Positions 1-6,110 of a DNA stretch of 36,909 nucleotides are shown here, in pieces; position 1 is the stretch's first letter; each line of letters opens with the position of its first letter. Position numbers and translations under genes: made by a program. Source of the stretch: Mycobacteriaceae bacterium 1482268.1 (GTDB lineage Bacteria; Actinomycetota; Actinomycetes; Mycobacteriales; Mycobacteriaceae); NCBI GenBank assembly GCA_001665255.1, contig LZSH01000198.1, positions 1 through 36,909 of the forward strand, given 5' to 3'. The notes beneath the pieces are model-generated. The model was given only the letters and a program-made list of their open reading frames with translations. It was not told the origin of the DNA and searched no databases.

Positions 1-117
1 GTCGGCGATGGCCGACCAGGCCTCGGCCTGGGCGTCGGTCGGCGCCGCGAAAGTGCCACAGAACCACTCCCTGGTCAGCGCGCTGAACCGGGCCAGCGGA
101 TCTTGACGAGAGCTCAC
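1..117 (-). CDS. lhr: Lhr-type ATP-dependent DNA helicase, N-terminal fragment
   Basis: The minus strand reads from a GTG at 117 to the window edge, giving 39 codons of the N-terminus. The peptide includes LARFSALTREWFCGTFAAPT followed by AQAEAWSAIAD. This is the conserved opening of actinobacterial Lhr, a large superfamily 2 helicase used in DNA repair; the phrase lies just before the Walker A motif, which is outside the window. The GTG is preceded by an in-frame TGA, so no longer start is available nearby. Its position next to a sigF region agrees with Rv3296 in M. tuberculosis. The family call rests on a short stretch, but the phrase is distinctive. Confidence 0.8.
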   Translation of the reverse strand, partial: MSSRQDPLARFSALTREWFCGTFAAPTDAQAEAWSAIAD

Positions 118-185
118 ACAGCCATCGTGCCAACGGGCACCGACAATCGGCAGCGCTGCGCCTCTGCTGCGCGTGAAAATGAGCC

Positions 186-1517
186 ATGGCCGGGGCCCAC
201 GCCGTCGTTCTCGGCGCCGGCATGGCCGGGCTTCTTGCCGCCAGGGTCCTCGCCGACTTCTACCGCTCGGTGACCGTGGTGGAGCGCGACGACCTGCCCG
301 ATGCCGCAGCCAACCGGCGAGGGGTGCCACAGGGCCGTCACGCCCACGGGTTGCTGGGCCGGGGCTCGTTGATACTCGGCGAGCTGTTTCCCGGGTTCGG
401 CGACCAGATGCTCGCGGCGGGAGTGCCTGCGTTCGACTACCGCGACCTGTCGAGGGCGTCGTTCTATCTCGCGGGGCACCGCGCGCCGGTAGAGGGCGCG
501 TTCACCACCGTCCCGCCGCTGTTCTTCCCCAGCCGGCCGCTGCTGGAGAGCCTCGTCCGCGCCCGGGTGCGAGCGACACCGAACGTTGTTTTCCTCACCG
601 GCCACGACGTCGTCGACCTGACGTCGACGCCGTCGCGGGACCGGATCACCGGCGCGCGGGTGGTGTCTCACGACGGGGCGGCGGAACGGGCGCTGGAGGC
701 CGACCTGGTGGTCGACGCCACCGGCCGCGCGGCCCGCACACCGGCGGCACTGGAAGCGATGGGCTATGGCCGTCCGGTGGAGGACACGGTGACGGTGCAA
801 GTCGTGTATTCCAGCCAGCTGCTGCGAATGGCGCCGGGCACGCTGCGGGAAATGGTGGTGGCCAACACGCCCCTTCCCGGACGACCAACGGGGATGGCGC
901 TTTTCGGGTACGAGAACGACATGTGGATGTTCACCGTGTTCGCGATGGCGGGCGTCGAACCGCCGACCGAGCCAGATGAGCGCCTGGCATTCGTCGAGGG
1001 GATGACGCCGCCGCATGTGATGGCGGCGCTGCGAAAAGCCGAGCCGCTCGGCGAGATCTGCCGATACCGATATCCGGAGAACCGGTGGCGGCGCTACGAC
1101 AAGATGAGGCGGTTACCCGATGGGCTGATCGTCATCGGAGACGCGGTGGCCAACTTCAACCCGATCTATGGCCAAGGGATGACGGTCGCGGCACTGCAGG
1201 CACTTGCGTTGCGGCGCAGTCTGTCTCGCGGACAACACGGTCTGGCGCGCCGCTACTTTCGTTCGGCAGCTCGACCGATCGGGGTGGCGTGGCGGTTCGC
1301 CACCGGAGCCGATCTCAGCCAGCCGGAGGTCGAGGGCCACCGATCGGTGACCACCCGACTCGCCAACCGCTACGTCGAGCGGCTGTTGACGGTGTGCGAG
1401 ACCGACATCCGCTGCGCCGAACAACTCATCAAGGTAACCGGGCTCATCGAGCCGCCGACGCGGCTGTTGCGCCCGTCGATCATGTACCGCGTCGCTCGGG
1501 GGCGACCGCTTCGCTGA
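186..1517 (+). CDS. FAD-dependent oxidoreductase / monooxygenase-like
   Basis: A 443-residue flavoprotein of the para-hydroxybenzoate hydroxylase / geranylgeranyl reductase-like superfamily. Residues 7-30 form the Rossmann motif VVLGAGMAGLLAA (GxGxxG), closed by an acidic VVERDD. A second FAD motif is seen near residues 313-330 (VIGDAVANFNPIYGQGM), where the GD contacts FAD ribose. No membrane segment is evident. The substrate cannot be read from the sequence; relatives oxidise or reduce polyprenyl and aromatic compounds. The start ATG at 186 has only a weak Shine-Dalgarno. The gene converges on a TetR gene and their 3' ends overlap by 38 bp, so the regulator may or may not control it. Function beyond 'flavin oxidoreductase' is unknown. 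Confidence 0.82.
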   Translation: MAGAHAVVLGAGMAGLLAARVLADFYRSVTVVERDDLPDAAANRRGVPQGRHAHGLLGRGSLILGELFPGFGDQMLAAGVPAFDYRDLSRASFYLAGHRAPVEGAFTTVPPLFFPSRPLLESLVRARVRATPNVVFLTGHDVVDLTSTPSRDRITGARVVSHDGAAERALEADLVVDATGRAARTPAALEAMGYGRPVEDTVTVQVVYSSQLLRMAPGTLREMVVANTPLPGRPTGMALFGYENDMWMFTVFAMAGVEPPTEPDERLAFVEGMTPPHVMAALRKAEPLGEICRYRYPENRWRRYDKMRRLPDGLIVIGDAVANFNPIYGQGMTVAALQALALRRSLSRGQHGLARRYFRSAARPIGVAWRFATGADLSQPEVEGHRSVTTRLANRYVERLLTVCETDIRCAEQLIKVTGLIEPPTRLLRPSIMYRVARGRPLR

Positions 1518-2145
1518 GCACGTCCGGGATGCCGGGCAGCCGGCCGATCATGTCCAGCAGCGCGTGCGCGCACGTATCGGCGATTTGGCCCGCGTCGAGG
1601 GACGGCTCCATGATGCGTTGCCTGCACATCTCCATCGTCATGGCCAGCCAGCCGAACATTGTGATGCGAATGTCGCGTTCGGTTGTGGCGTCGAGGTCAC
1701 CGTGCAGCGTCGTGCACAGCCGGTCCATGAGCCGGTTGACCTGACGCTCGTTGTCGGTGTCTTCGATGCCCCGCAGAACCGGGTCGGAGGTGCCCTGGCC
1801 GACATAGGCTGCCCAGGCGCCATGCGGGTGCTTCTCGTCGTAGTGAAGATAGGCCAGCACGCCCGCGCGCAGCTGCTCGAACAGCGTCTGGCCCGGAACC
1901 GCCGGGGTGTTGGTCGCCTCGAACAGCCGATCTCCCTCGGCCTTCACCACCGCTGCGAAGAATGCGCGCTTGTCGGGGAAGTAGTGGTACATCAGCGCGC
2001 GTGACACACCCGCACGCTCCGCGATCTCGTCGATCCGCACCTCGTCGTAGGGGCGTTCACCGAACACCTTGGTGCCCAGCGCCAGCAACTCGCTACGTCG
2101 ATCCTCGGGGGACAGCCGGCGCCTGGGTTCGGACACGCTCACCAT
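1480..2145 (-). CDS. TetR/AcrR-family transcriptional regulator
   Basis: A 221-residue TetR-family repressor. The N-terminal helix-turn-helix (about residues 10-57) is classical: RRSELLALGTKVFGERPYDE, then IDEIAERAGVSRALMYHYF and PDKRAFFAAVV. The C-terminal ligand domain is variable, as usual. The open frame runs further upstream to 2283, but the extension is arginine- and alanine-rich shadow sequence. ATG at 2145 (followed by GTG AGC GTG) puts the HTH at the normal distance from the start. A palindrome lies directly upstream (2152-2165). The gene converges with the FAD oxidoreductase and overlaps its last 38 bp. The inducer is unknown. Confidence 0.85.
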   Translation of the reverse strand: MVSVSEPRRRLSPEDRRSELLALGTKVFGERPYDEVRIDEIAERAGVSRALMYHYFPDKRAFFAAVVKAEGDRLFEATNTPAVPGQTLFEQLRAGVLAYLHYDEKHPHGAWAAYVGQGTSDPVLRGIEDTDNERQVNRLMDRLCTTLHGDLDATTERDIRITMFGWLAMTMEMCRQRIMEPSLDAGQIADTCAHALLDMIGRLPGIPDVLSEAVAPERRGT

Positions 2146-2151
2146 TTTAAT

Positions 2152-2165
2152 TTGCGCGTGTGCAA
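2152..2165. promoter_or_regulatory. Candidate TetR operator upstream of the regulator
   Basis: TTGC-N6-GCAA is a short inverted repeat ending 7 bp upstream of the TetR start codon at 2145. TetR proteins usually repress themselves through such a site. Four-base arms occur often by chance, so this is only a candidate. Confidence 0.3.
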
Positions 2166-2205
2166 CAACCGCGCAGGCATTGCGCCGCGCCGCCTCGTCT
2201 GCCGC

Positions 2206-2261
2206 CGAACGTGAAACCAGTGCGGAAATCCGCCGCAAATCTCGCAGCCAGATCACGTTGC
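2206..2261. repeat. 56-bp imperfect palindromic repeat, copy A
   Basis: The left arm (2206-2224) is CGAACGTGAAACCAGTGCG; the right arm (2243-2261), read in reverse, is GCAACGTGATCTGGCTGCG. The arms share AACGTGA and TGCG around a divergent centre. Copies B (2386-2440) and C (4896-4951) have nearly the same left arm and overall length. Copy A has the most degenerate pairing. It lies in the non-coding stretch upstream of the TetR gene. Confidence 0.6.
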
Positions 2262-2385
2262 TGGTGTCGGCGGGCATCGGCACACTTCGGGCATGGGGAG
2301 AGCGTTCGTCGGCAGGGACCTGCGCGTGACCGCTGATGACAGCGAAGGCGGCATCGTGCGACGCCTTTCATCGGCGTGGCGTCGC

Positions 2386-2440
2386 CGAACGTGAAGCCAT
2401 TGCGATATTCGCGCCAAAACGCACACTGGTTTCACGTTGG
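2386..2440. repeat. 55-bp imperfect palindromic repeat, copy B
   Basis: The left arm (2386-2404) is CGAACGTGAAGCCATTGCG. The right arm (2420-2440), read in reverse, begins CCAACGTGAAACCAGTG and ends TGCG, so a hairpin with about 19-bp arms and a 15-nt loop is possible. The right arm contains the TGA stop codon of the minus-strand nuclease gene (2432-2434). The hairpin could therefore act as its 3' end or terminator, although no U tract follows. This is the best-paired of the three copies. Confidence 0.7.
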
Positions 2441-2998
2441 GCGAGAAGGCAATTGCGTGACCCGTCGAACGACCGATCGTAACCGCGGCAGCTCCGAGCC
2501 ACCGACAAGCTCGCAGCCGTGCAATTCGGCGAGTTGCACCGCGGCTGGGGTGAATTCGTGGTTGGTGACGACCATCGTCTTCGTGCAGCCGTGCATGGGA
2601 GCACCCGCGACCACCTCCTGCACCGCGCTCGCGCCGACCGGCCGTGACTGCCTCTTGCATTGCACCGCAACGCGTTCGGGTCGATGTCCGACAACAAGGT
2701 CGACACCCCAGTCGCCGGTCATCGAGGTCATGATCACCGGCACGCCGCACGACCGTGCGATCCGCGCGACGTGATCTTCGAACTCGATGCCCGTCATGGC
2801 CGACGACGCCGGCCCCTCGCGAGGGCTCGGGGTGAGAGCGCCCCTGAGGGTGGCCAGCAGGAAGCGCGGTGTCGCGGCGAGCAGAACCGGCGCGATAGCT
2901 CCGACGGCAATGCTCCATGGCGGGCGCACGCCGAGCAGATGGGCCGCAATACCGAATGCGACGGCGACGGCCAGATAGACCTTTGCCCTGGTGCCCAT
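2432..2998 (-). CDS. Membrane-anchored Mrr-like restriction endonuclease-fold protein
   Basis: A 188-residue protein with two hydrophobic segments at about residues 7-24 and 28-50, then a PD-(D/E)xK nuclease domain of the Mrr_cat type. The domain shows FEDHVARIA (about 73), a catalytic Asp in GDWGVDLVV (Asp100) and the QxK pair in AVQCKRQS (Gln113, Lys115). Mrr family members cut modified or foreign DNA. Two-TM Mrr-like proteins are widespread in actinobacteria and their role is not settled. ATG at 2998 was chosen; the frame is open to a TTG at 3049, and a GTG also lies at 3001. The stop codon lies inside palindromic repeat B. No methyltransferase is adjacent, so this is not a classic restriction-modification pair. 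Confidence 0.72.
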   Translation of the reverse strand: MGTRAKVYLAVAVAFGIAAHLLGVRPPWSIAVGAIAPVLLAATPRFLLATLRGALTPSPREGPASSAMTGIEFEDHVARIARSCGVPVIMTSMTGDWGVDLVVGHRPERVAVQCKRQSRPVGASAVQEVVAGAPMHGCTKTMVVTNHEFTPAAVQLAELHGCELVGGSELPRLRSVVRRVTQLPSRPT

Positions 2999-3085
2999 CA
3001 CGAGGCGAATGGTAGGTCGGCGGCCCGACAGCCAGCGGATGTGGATCAACCGCGGGCGTGTCGCCGCCGTGGCGCGGCAGCACCG

Positions 3086-3367
3086 TCAACCTCGCCGCCG
3101 CCAGAAGCCGCCCCGTTTCTTTTCGGTTTGCGGGGCCTTGTCGGCCCTTTGCCATCTCCAGGTGTGGCCGTTTTCGGTGGCCACCGCATCGCACAGCCTG
3201 GACAGCTCGTCAGCGTCGTTCGGTGACAGAAGGCTGACGAACAGAGGGCCGTCGCGGCTCAGGCGCATGATTTCGTTTTGCAGCAGCGGGAACGACGCGC
3301 CCTCCAGTGGCTCGGGGTGGTCCCAGACCCACATCAGTTTTCTGCCCAGGTGGATGTAGTCGGCCAT
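3086..3367 (-). CDS. Conserved hypothetical protein, 93 aa
   Basis: A small soluble protein starting MADYIHLGRKLMWVWDHPE and ending in a basic tail (KKRGGFWRRRG). No domain was recognised. The ATG at 3367 has a strong Shine-Dalgarno (AGGAGGGG, about 11 nt upstream), which supports a real gene. It is divergent from the membrane-protein gene at 3454 across an AT-rich spacer of 86 bp that carries a SigF-like promoter pointing the other way. The function is unknown. Confidence 0.6.
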   Translation of the reverse strand: MADYIHLGRKLMWVWDHPEPLEGASFPLLQNEIMRLSRDGPLFVSLLSPNDADELSRLCDAVATENGHTWRWQRADKAPQTEKKRGGFWRRRG

Positions 3368-3418
3368 GCGTTGTAGCTACCCCTCCTGCATGTAAGCCAT
3401 GCTGGCGGCAAACCCGAG

Positions 3419-3443
3419 GTTTATCAGTTCGTTATTTGGGAAT
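3419..3443 (+). promoter_or_regulatory. SigF-type promoter (GTTT-N15-GGGAAT)
   Basis: GTTT at 3419-3422 and GGGAAT at 3438-3443 are separated by 15 bp. The mycobacterial SigF consensus is GTTT-N15-17-GGGTAT-like, so this has one mismatch in the -10 box. It points at the plus-strand gene set 3454-4861, which ends with a UsfY homologue, a known SigF-linked gene. The GTG at 3454 lies only 10 nt after the -10 box, so the message may be leaderless or nearly so. Confidence 0.6.
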
Positions 3444-3453
3444 TTAGCTAGCC

Positions 3454-3822
3454 GTGTATCAGGGCGCGGGCGGCGTTGGCCGTGGCGGTGTTCGTAATCG
3501 GGACGGCTTTATCGACGTTGTCCGGTTCAGCGTCGGTGTGTCGGTCGCCGCGGTTGTCTTCCTGATCGGCGCGACTGTCTGGGTTGGCACCTGCGGGGGC
3601 GCAACCTTCGACGTCGTCGCCTGCGGCGCGCCGCAACGTACCCTCCTCGCTCTCGGCGCACCGCTGATCTTTTTCCTCGGCGGACTGCGCGCCTTCGTCC
3701 GGACGTATCAGATCTGGCGGCAGCACGGCATTTCGTGGCCATGGCACGGTGCGGGCTGGTTGCTCATGGCCGCGATGCTGCTCGTACTTGCGAAGAGCGT
3801 GCCGCTCGTCGCCATGCCCTGA
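3454..3822 (+). CDS. Small integral membrane protein
   Basis: A 122-residue protein with three hydrophobic segments (about residues 26-46, 62-80 and 98-120) and no recognised domain. The flavodoxin-like gene begins 15 bp after its stop, so the two are probably co-transcribed from the SigF-type promoter at 3419-3443. The start is doubtful. The first 25 codons in this frame (GVGRGGVRNRD) have many T third positions. The frame beginning at 3464 instead encodes a hydrophobic run, RARAALAVAVFVIGTALSTL, with high GC3. A frameshift near 3495-3535 or a wrong start is possible. A further in-frame GTG lies at about 3538. Confidence 0.55.
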   Translation: MYQGAGGVGRGGVRNRDGFIDVVRFSVGVSVAAVVFLIGATVWVGTCGGATFDVVACGAPQRTLLALGAPLIFFLGGLRAFVRTYQIWRQHGISWPWHGAGWLLMAAMLLVLAKSVPLVAMP

Positions 3823-3837
3823 CCGAAAGGCAATGTC

Positions 3838-4461
3838 GTGCCGGATAATTCGCAGCCCCTTAGTGCCCTGGCTCTGGTCTGCAGCCTCAAACCCAGCCCG
3901 GCCGAATCGAGCAGTGAACTGATGGCCGAGCATGTCTGCGCACAGCTACGCAGCCACGGGGTGAAGACCGACACATTGCGCTGCGCCGATTACGCCATTG
4001 CCCCCGGCGTCGAGGCGGATATGGGCCACGGCGACGAATGGCCCAAGATCCGGCAGCGCGTCCTCGATGCCGACATCCTGCTGCTGTCGACGCCGATCTG
4101 GCTGGGCCATCCGTCCAGCATCACCCAACGCGTGCTCGAGCGGCTCGACGCCGAACTGTCCAATACCGACGACGAGGGTCGGCCCGTCATGTACGGCAAG
4201 GTCGCCCTCGTGTCGGTGGTCGGCAACGAGGACGGTGCGCACAAAGTGTTCGCCGACTGCGCGCAGGGCCTCAACGACATCGGCTTCTCGCTTGCCGGTC
4301 AAGCCAACACGTACTGGAACGGCGAAGCGATGCAGAGCACGAACTACAACGACCTCGATGAGGTGCCGGAGCCGGTGGCCAAGACGACGGCTTCCGCAGC
4401 GCGCAACGCCGTGCACCTGGCCGGTCTGTTGAAAGCCCGGCAATTCCCGCCTCAGCAGTGA
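3838..4461 (+). CDS. Flavodoxin-like / NAD(P)H-dependent FMN oxidoreductase family protein
   Basis: A 207-residue flavodoxin-fold protein. A short first strand (ALALVCSL) leads into a Ser-rich phosphate-binding loop (KPSPAESSSELMAEHV). ADILLLSTPIWLGHPSS at about residues 80-97 is the typical second FMN loop of the FMN_red/WrbA-like group. KVALVSVVGNEDG is another core strand. Such proteins bind FMN and reduce quinones or similar acceptors. The gene starts with GTG at 3838 after GAAAGG and follows the membrane-protein gene by 15 bp. UsfY lies 91 bp downstream. Control by SigF is inferred from the upstream box at 3419-3443. Confidence 0.75.
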   Translation: MPDNSQPLSALALVCSLKPSPAESSSELMAEHVCAQLRSHGVKTDTLRCADYAIAPGVEADMGHGDEWPKIRQRVLDADILLLSTPIWLGHPSSITQRVLERLDAELSNTDDEGRPVMYGKVALVSVVGNEDGAHKVFADCAQGLNDIGFSLAGQANTYWNGEAMQSTNYNDLDEVPEPVAKTTASAARNAVHLAGLLKARQFPPQQ

Positions 4462-4552
4462 ACAAGAACTGGCCGTTGCTAAACGGCGAGGTCGTTCTAC
4501 CGTGGATATATCCCGGCAAAAACGGGCACGCGGTATGGCGAAAGGAGCAGCC

Positions 4553-4861
4553 ATGAAAAGCCCGAAGGATCCCGTCGACCATGCGAGGACAACCCGGCCC
4601 CACGCCGGCGAATCGATGACCGACACCAAAAACATGCCCGCGCTGATTGTCATAGGCGTCGCGCTGGTGTGCTTCGTCGGGGCGCTGGCCGCGCACGCAA
4701 CCAGCCATCACAGCACCGGCATCGCATTCGATTCAATTTCAGCGGTCCTGCTGATCGTCGGCATGGCCTGGTTGTACATCGAACACCGGCGGGTGCGCGG
4801 CATCGAAGAACGGTGGTACGCCGAACATCCCGACGCTCAGCGCCAGCCTCCCAGCAGCTAG
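4553..4861 (+). CDS. usfY: UsfY-family protein
   Basis: A 102-residue protein that begins MKSPKDPVDHARTTRPHAGE and ends EHRRVRGIEERWY plus a polar tail, with two transmembrane segments between (about residues 25-46 and 58-78). DPVDH-RTTRP-AGES and EHRR...RWY.EHP match what I recall of mycobacterial UsfY. ATG at 4553 has an ideal Shine-Dalgarno (AAAGGAG, 5 nt away); the longer frame from 4502 is unlikely. In M. tuberculosis usfY lies directly before rsbW-sigF. Here it is about 5.7 kb away and on the same strand. The biochemical role is unknown. A perfect hairpin terminator follows. Confidence 0.75.
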   Translation: MKSPKDPVDHARTTRPHAGESMTDTKNMPALIVIGVALVCFVGALAAHATSHHSTGIAFDSISAVLLIVGMAWLYIEHRRVRGIEERWYAEHPDAQRQPPSS

Positions 4862-4895
4862 CGCGAGTCGTCCATCTGGAGCCATGGTTGATCAG

Positions 4896-4951
4896 CGAAC
4901 GTGAAGCTGTTGCGAACTCGCTCAAGGACTTTCGCACTAGTCTCACGCTCG
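4896..4951. repeat. 56-bp imperfect palindromic repeat, copy C
   Basis: The left arm (4896-4914) is CGAACGTGAAGCTGTTGCG. The right arm (4933-4951), read in reverse, is CGAGCGTGAGACTAGTGCG; 14 of 19 positions pair. Its left arm is almost the same as that of copy B at 2386. It lies between usfY and the terminator, outside any gene. Confidence 0.65.
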
Positions 4952-4977
4952 CCGGTCGCCCGGGACAACCGAACGAC

Positions 4978-5013
4978 AAGAAATCCCAGCCGGTAATCCG
5001 GCTGGGATTTCTT
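4978..5013. terminator. Bidirectional hairpin terminator between usfY and csbD-like gene
   Basis: A perfect 16-bp inverted repeat (4978-4993 and 4998-5013) with a TAAT loop; the left arm is AAGAAATCCCAGCCGG. It ends in TTTCTT on the plus strand and is symmetric, so it can stop transcription from both convergent genes. It lies 15 bp from the csbD-like stop codon. Confidence 0.85.
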
Positions 5014-5027
5014 CTAGTGAAAGACCG

Positions 5028-5264
5028 CTACTGGTTGGCCTCTTGCCGCTTCTCGGCGGCCTTGGCGCTACCACGGGCAGCGTCGGCCTGGGCTTCCTTC
5101 TTGGCGGCATCCTGCTGGGCGTCAGCCTTGTCCTGCTGCGCCTTGCCTTCCTCGACCAGGTCATTACGACCGGTCACGGTGCCTACGGCCTCCTTGGCCT
5201 TGCCCTTGACGTCTTCGACGGCGCCCTTGACGGCTTCTTGCGGACCACTGTTCTTCTCGGTCAT
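5028..5264 (-). CDS. CsbD-family stress protein
   Basis: A 78-residue, highly charged, Ala/Lys/Glu/Gln-rich protein with the CsbD signature in its first half (AVKGAVEDVKGKAKEAVGTV, then TGRNDLVEEGKAQQDKA). The C-terminal half is low-complexity and probably helical. CsbD is a sigma-B-controlled general stress protein in Bacillus; its molecular role is unknown. The ATG at 5264 has GGAAAGG about 7 nt upstream. A SigF-like promoter (GTTT-N16-GGGAAC, 5350-5375) stands about 80 nt before the start. The perfect hairpin terminator follows the stop. Confidence 0.88.
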   Translation of the reverse strand: MTEKNSGPQEAVKGAVEDVKGKAKEAVGTVTGRNDLVEEGKAQQDKADAQQDAAKKEAQADAARGSAKAAEKRQEANQ

Positions 5265-5349
5265 GCTTCACCTTTCCACTACAGGGGATCAGCTATGGGT
5301 TTTCGCCCTTCTTTGGGCCACACGAGAAGCTTTCCCGCGCAGCCAGAGG

Positions 5350-5375
5350 GTTCCCGAGCCCTTGAGTGAATAAAC
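5350..5375 (-). promoter_or_regulatory. SigF-type promoter for the csbD-like gene (GTTT-N16-GGGAAC)
   Basis: On the minus strand GTTT (5375-5372) and GGGAAC (5355-5350) are 16 bp apart. The -35 side reads GTTTATTC, the same eight bases as the weaker box before the STAS gene (12306-12330). It falls between the PRC-barrel gene end (5384) and the csbD-like start (5264). That lets csbD be expressed separately from the Nramp operon. Confidence 0.55.
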
Positions 5376-5383
5376 GCCGCAGA

Positions 5384-5725
5384 TCACTTCGCGGCGGGCA
5401 GCACCGCCGAATACTTCGTGTAGCGGGCGCGAAGCGCCACCCCGTGATCTCCGACACGCGCAACGTCCTCCCACGCCGCCAAGAATGTGCCGCGGTGCCG
5501 CCAGCGCAGGAGTCGGGCCAGCAGCGCGGGCGCGGTGGCGGTGGTGCGCTCGTAGCCGAGGAACGACGAACGTGTCCGCGGGCTGACGATCAGCCCTAGG
5601 ACCCGCGGCGTAGGCGGATCGTGCTCGAGATCCCCGCCGACGGTCAACCGCACGTCGACCACTGTGCCCACAGAATGGTTGCCTGCGTCGACGACGGGCA
5701 ACCCGAGCAGTTCACTGAGCTGCAT
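5384..5725 (-). CDS. PRC-barrel domain protein
   Basis: A 113-residue protein. Its first 60 residues form a PRC-barrel-like fold: MQLSELLGLPVVDAGNHSVG, then TVVDVRLTV and RVLGLIVSPR. PRC-barrels are small beta domains found in the photosynthetic reaction centre H subunit, in RimM and in many stand-alone adaptor proteins. It is the last gene of a tightly packed minus-strand operon and overlaps the preceding PRC-barrel gene by 14 bp. The role is unknown; the context suggests a partner of the Nramp-like transporter. Confidence 0.7.
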   Translation of the reverse strand: MQLSELLGLPVVDAGNHSVGTVVDVRLTVGGDLEHDPPTPRVLGLIVSPRTRSSFLGYERTTATAPALLARLLRWRHRGTFLAAWEDVARVGDHGVALRARYTKYSAVLPAAK

Positions 5726-6110
5726 GGCGGCCCCCGGGAATGCGGCGAATGATGTGGTCGCGCAGCCACCGCTCCACCCAATTCACCTCGAACGTCATAT
5801 CGGTCTCTGTGAGCGTGACGACGACGCCCACGGAGGCGACCCATCTCCATGGAATCTCCTGCAGCAGCGACAGCGGCGGTGTGCCGCCGAGGATGCGGGT
5901 GGCCACCACCTGGCCTGACAGAAGTGCGGTCACCTGTGGCGCCTCGGAGCCCTGCGCCACGTCCTGGCCGAGTTCGACTCCCGACAACTCGAGGTCGTCG
6001 ACGATCCCGACCGGGTCGCCGCAATGGTCGAACAGTTGACGGTCCAGCAGGTGCAGCCGCGCGTCGAGGAGGCGGCCGCGATGTTGTTTGACGGGGAATT
6101 CGATGCTCAC
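5712..6110 (-). CDS. PRC-barrel-like protein, partner of the Nramp-like transporter
   Basis: A 132-residue protein containing LLDRQLFDHCGDPVGIVDDL (about residues 21-40), a PRC-barrel-type strand-turn-strand. A hydrophobic strand (VASVGVVVTL) and a basic tail follow. GTG at 6110 overlaps the TGA of the Nramp-like gene (GTGA, 6107-6110), so translation is probably coupled. The second PRC-barrel protein overlaps its 3' end. No catalytic motif was seen. Confidence 0.65.
   Translation of the reverse strand: MSIEFPVKQHRGRLLDARLHLLDRQLFDHCGDPVGIVDDLELSGVELGQDVAQGSEAPQVTALLSGQVVATRILGGTPPLSLLQEIPWRWVASVGVVVTLTETDMTFEVNWVERWLRDHIIRRIPGGRHAAQ

Noticed and set aside
114-1016. 300-codon minus-strand frame opposite the FAD oxidoreductase
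   Set aside because: Arg/His/Gly-rich composition typical of a shadow frame; the plus strand carries a clear Rossmann motif.
4531-4536. CGGTAT as a SigF -10 directly before usfY
   Set aside because: No GTTT at 15-17 bp upstream and the start site would fall in the Shine-Dalgarno; the upstream box at 3419 is the better candidate.
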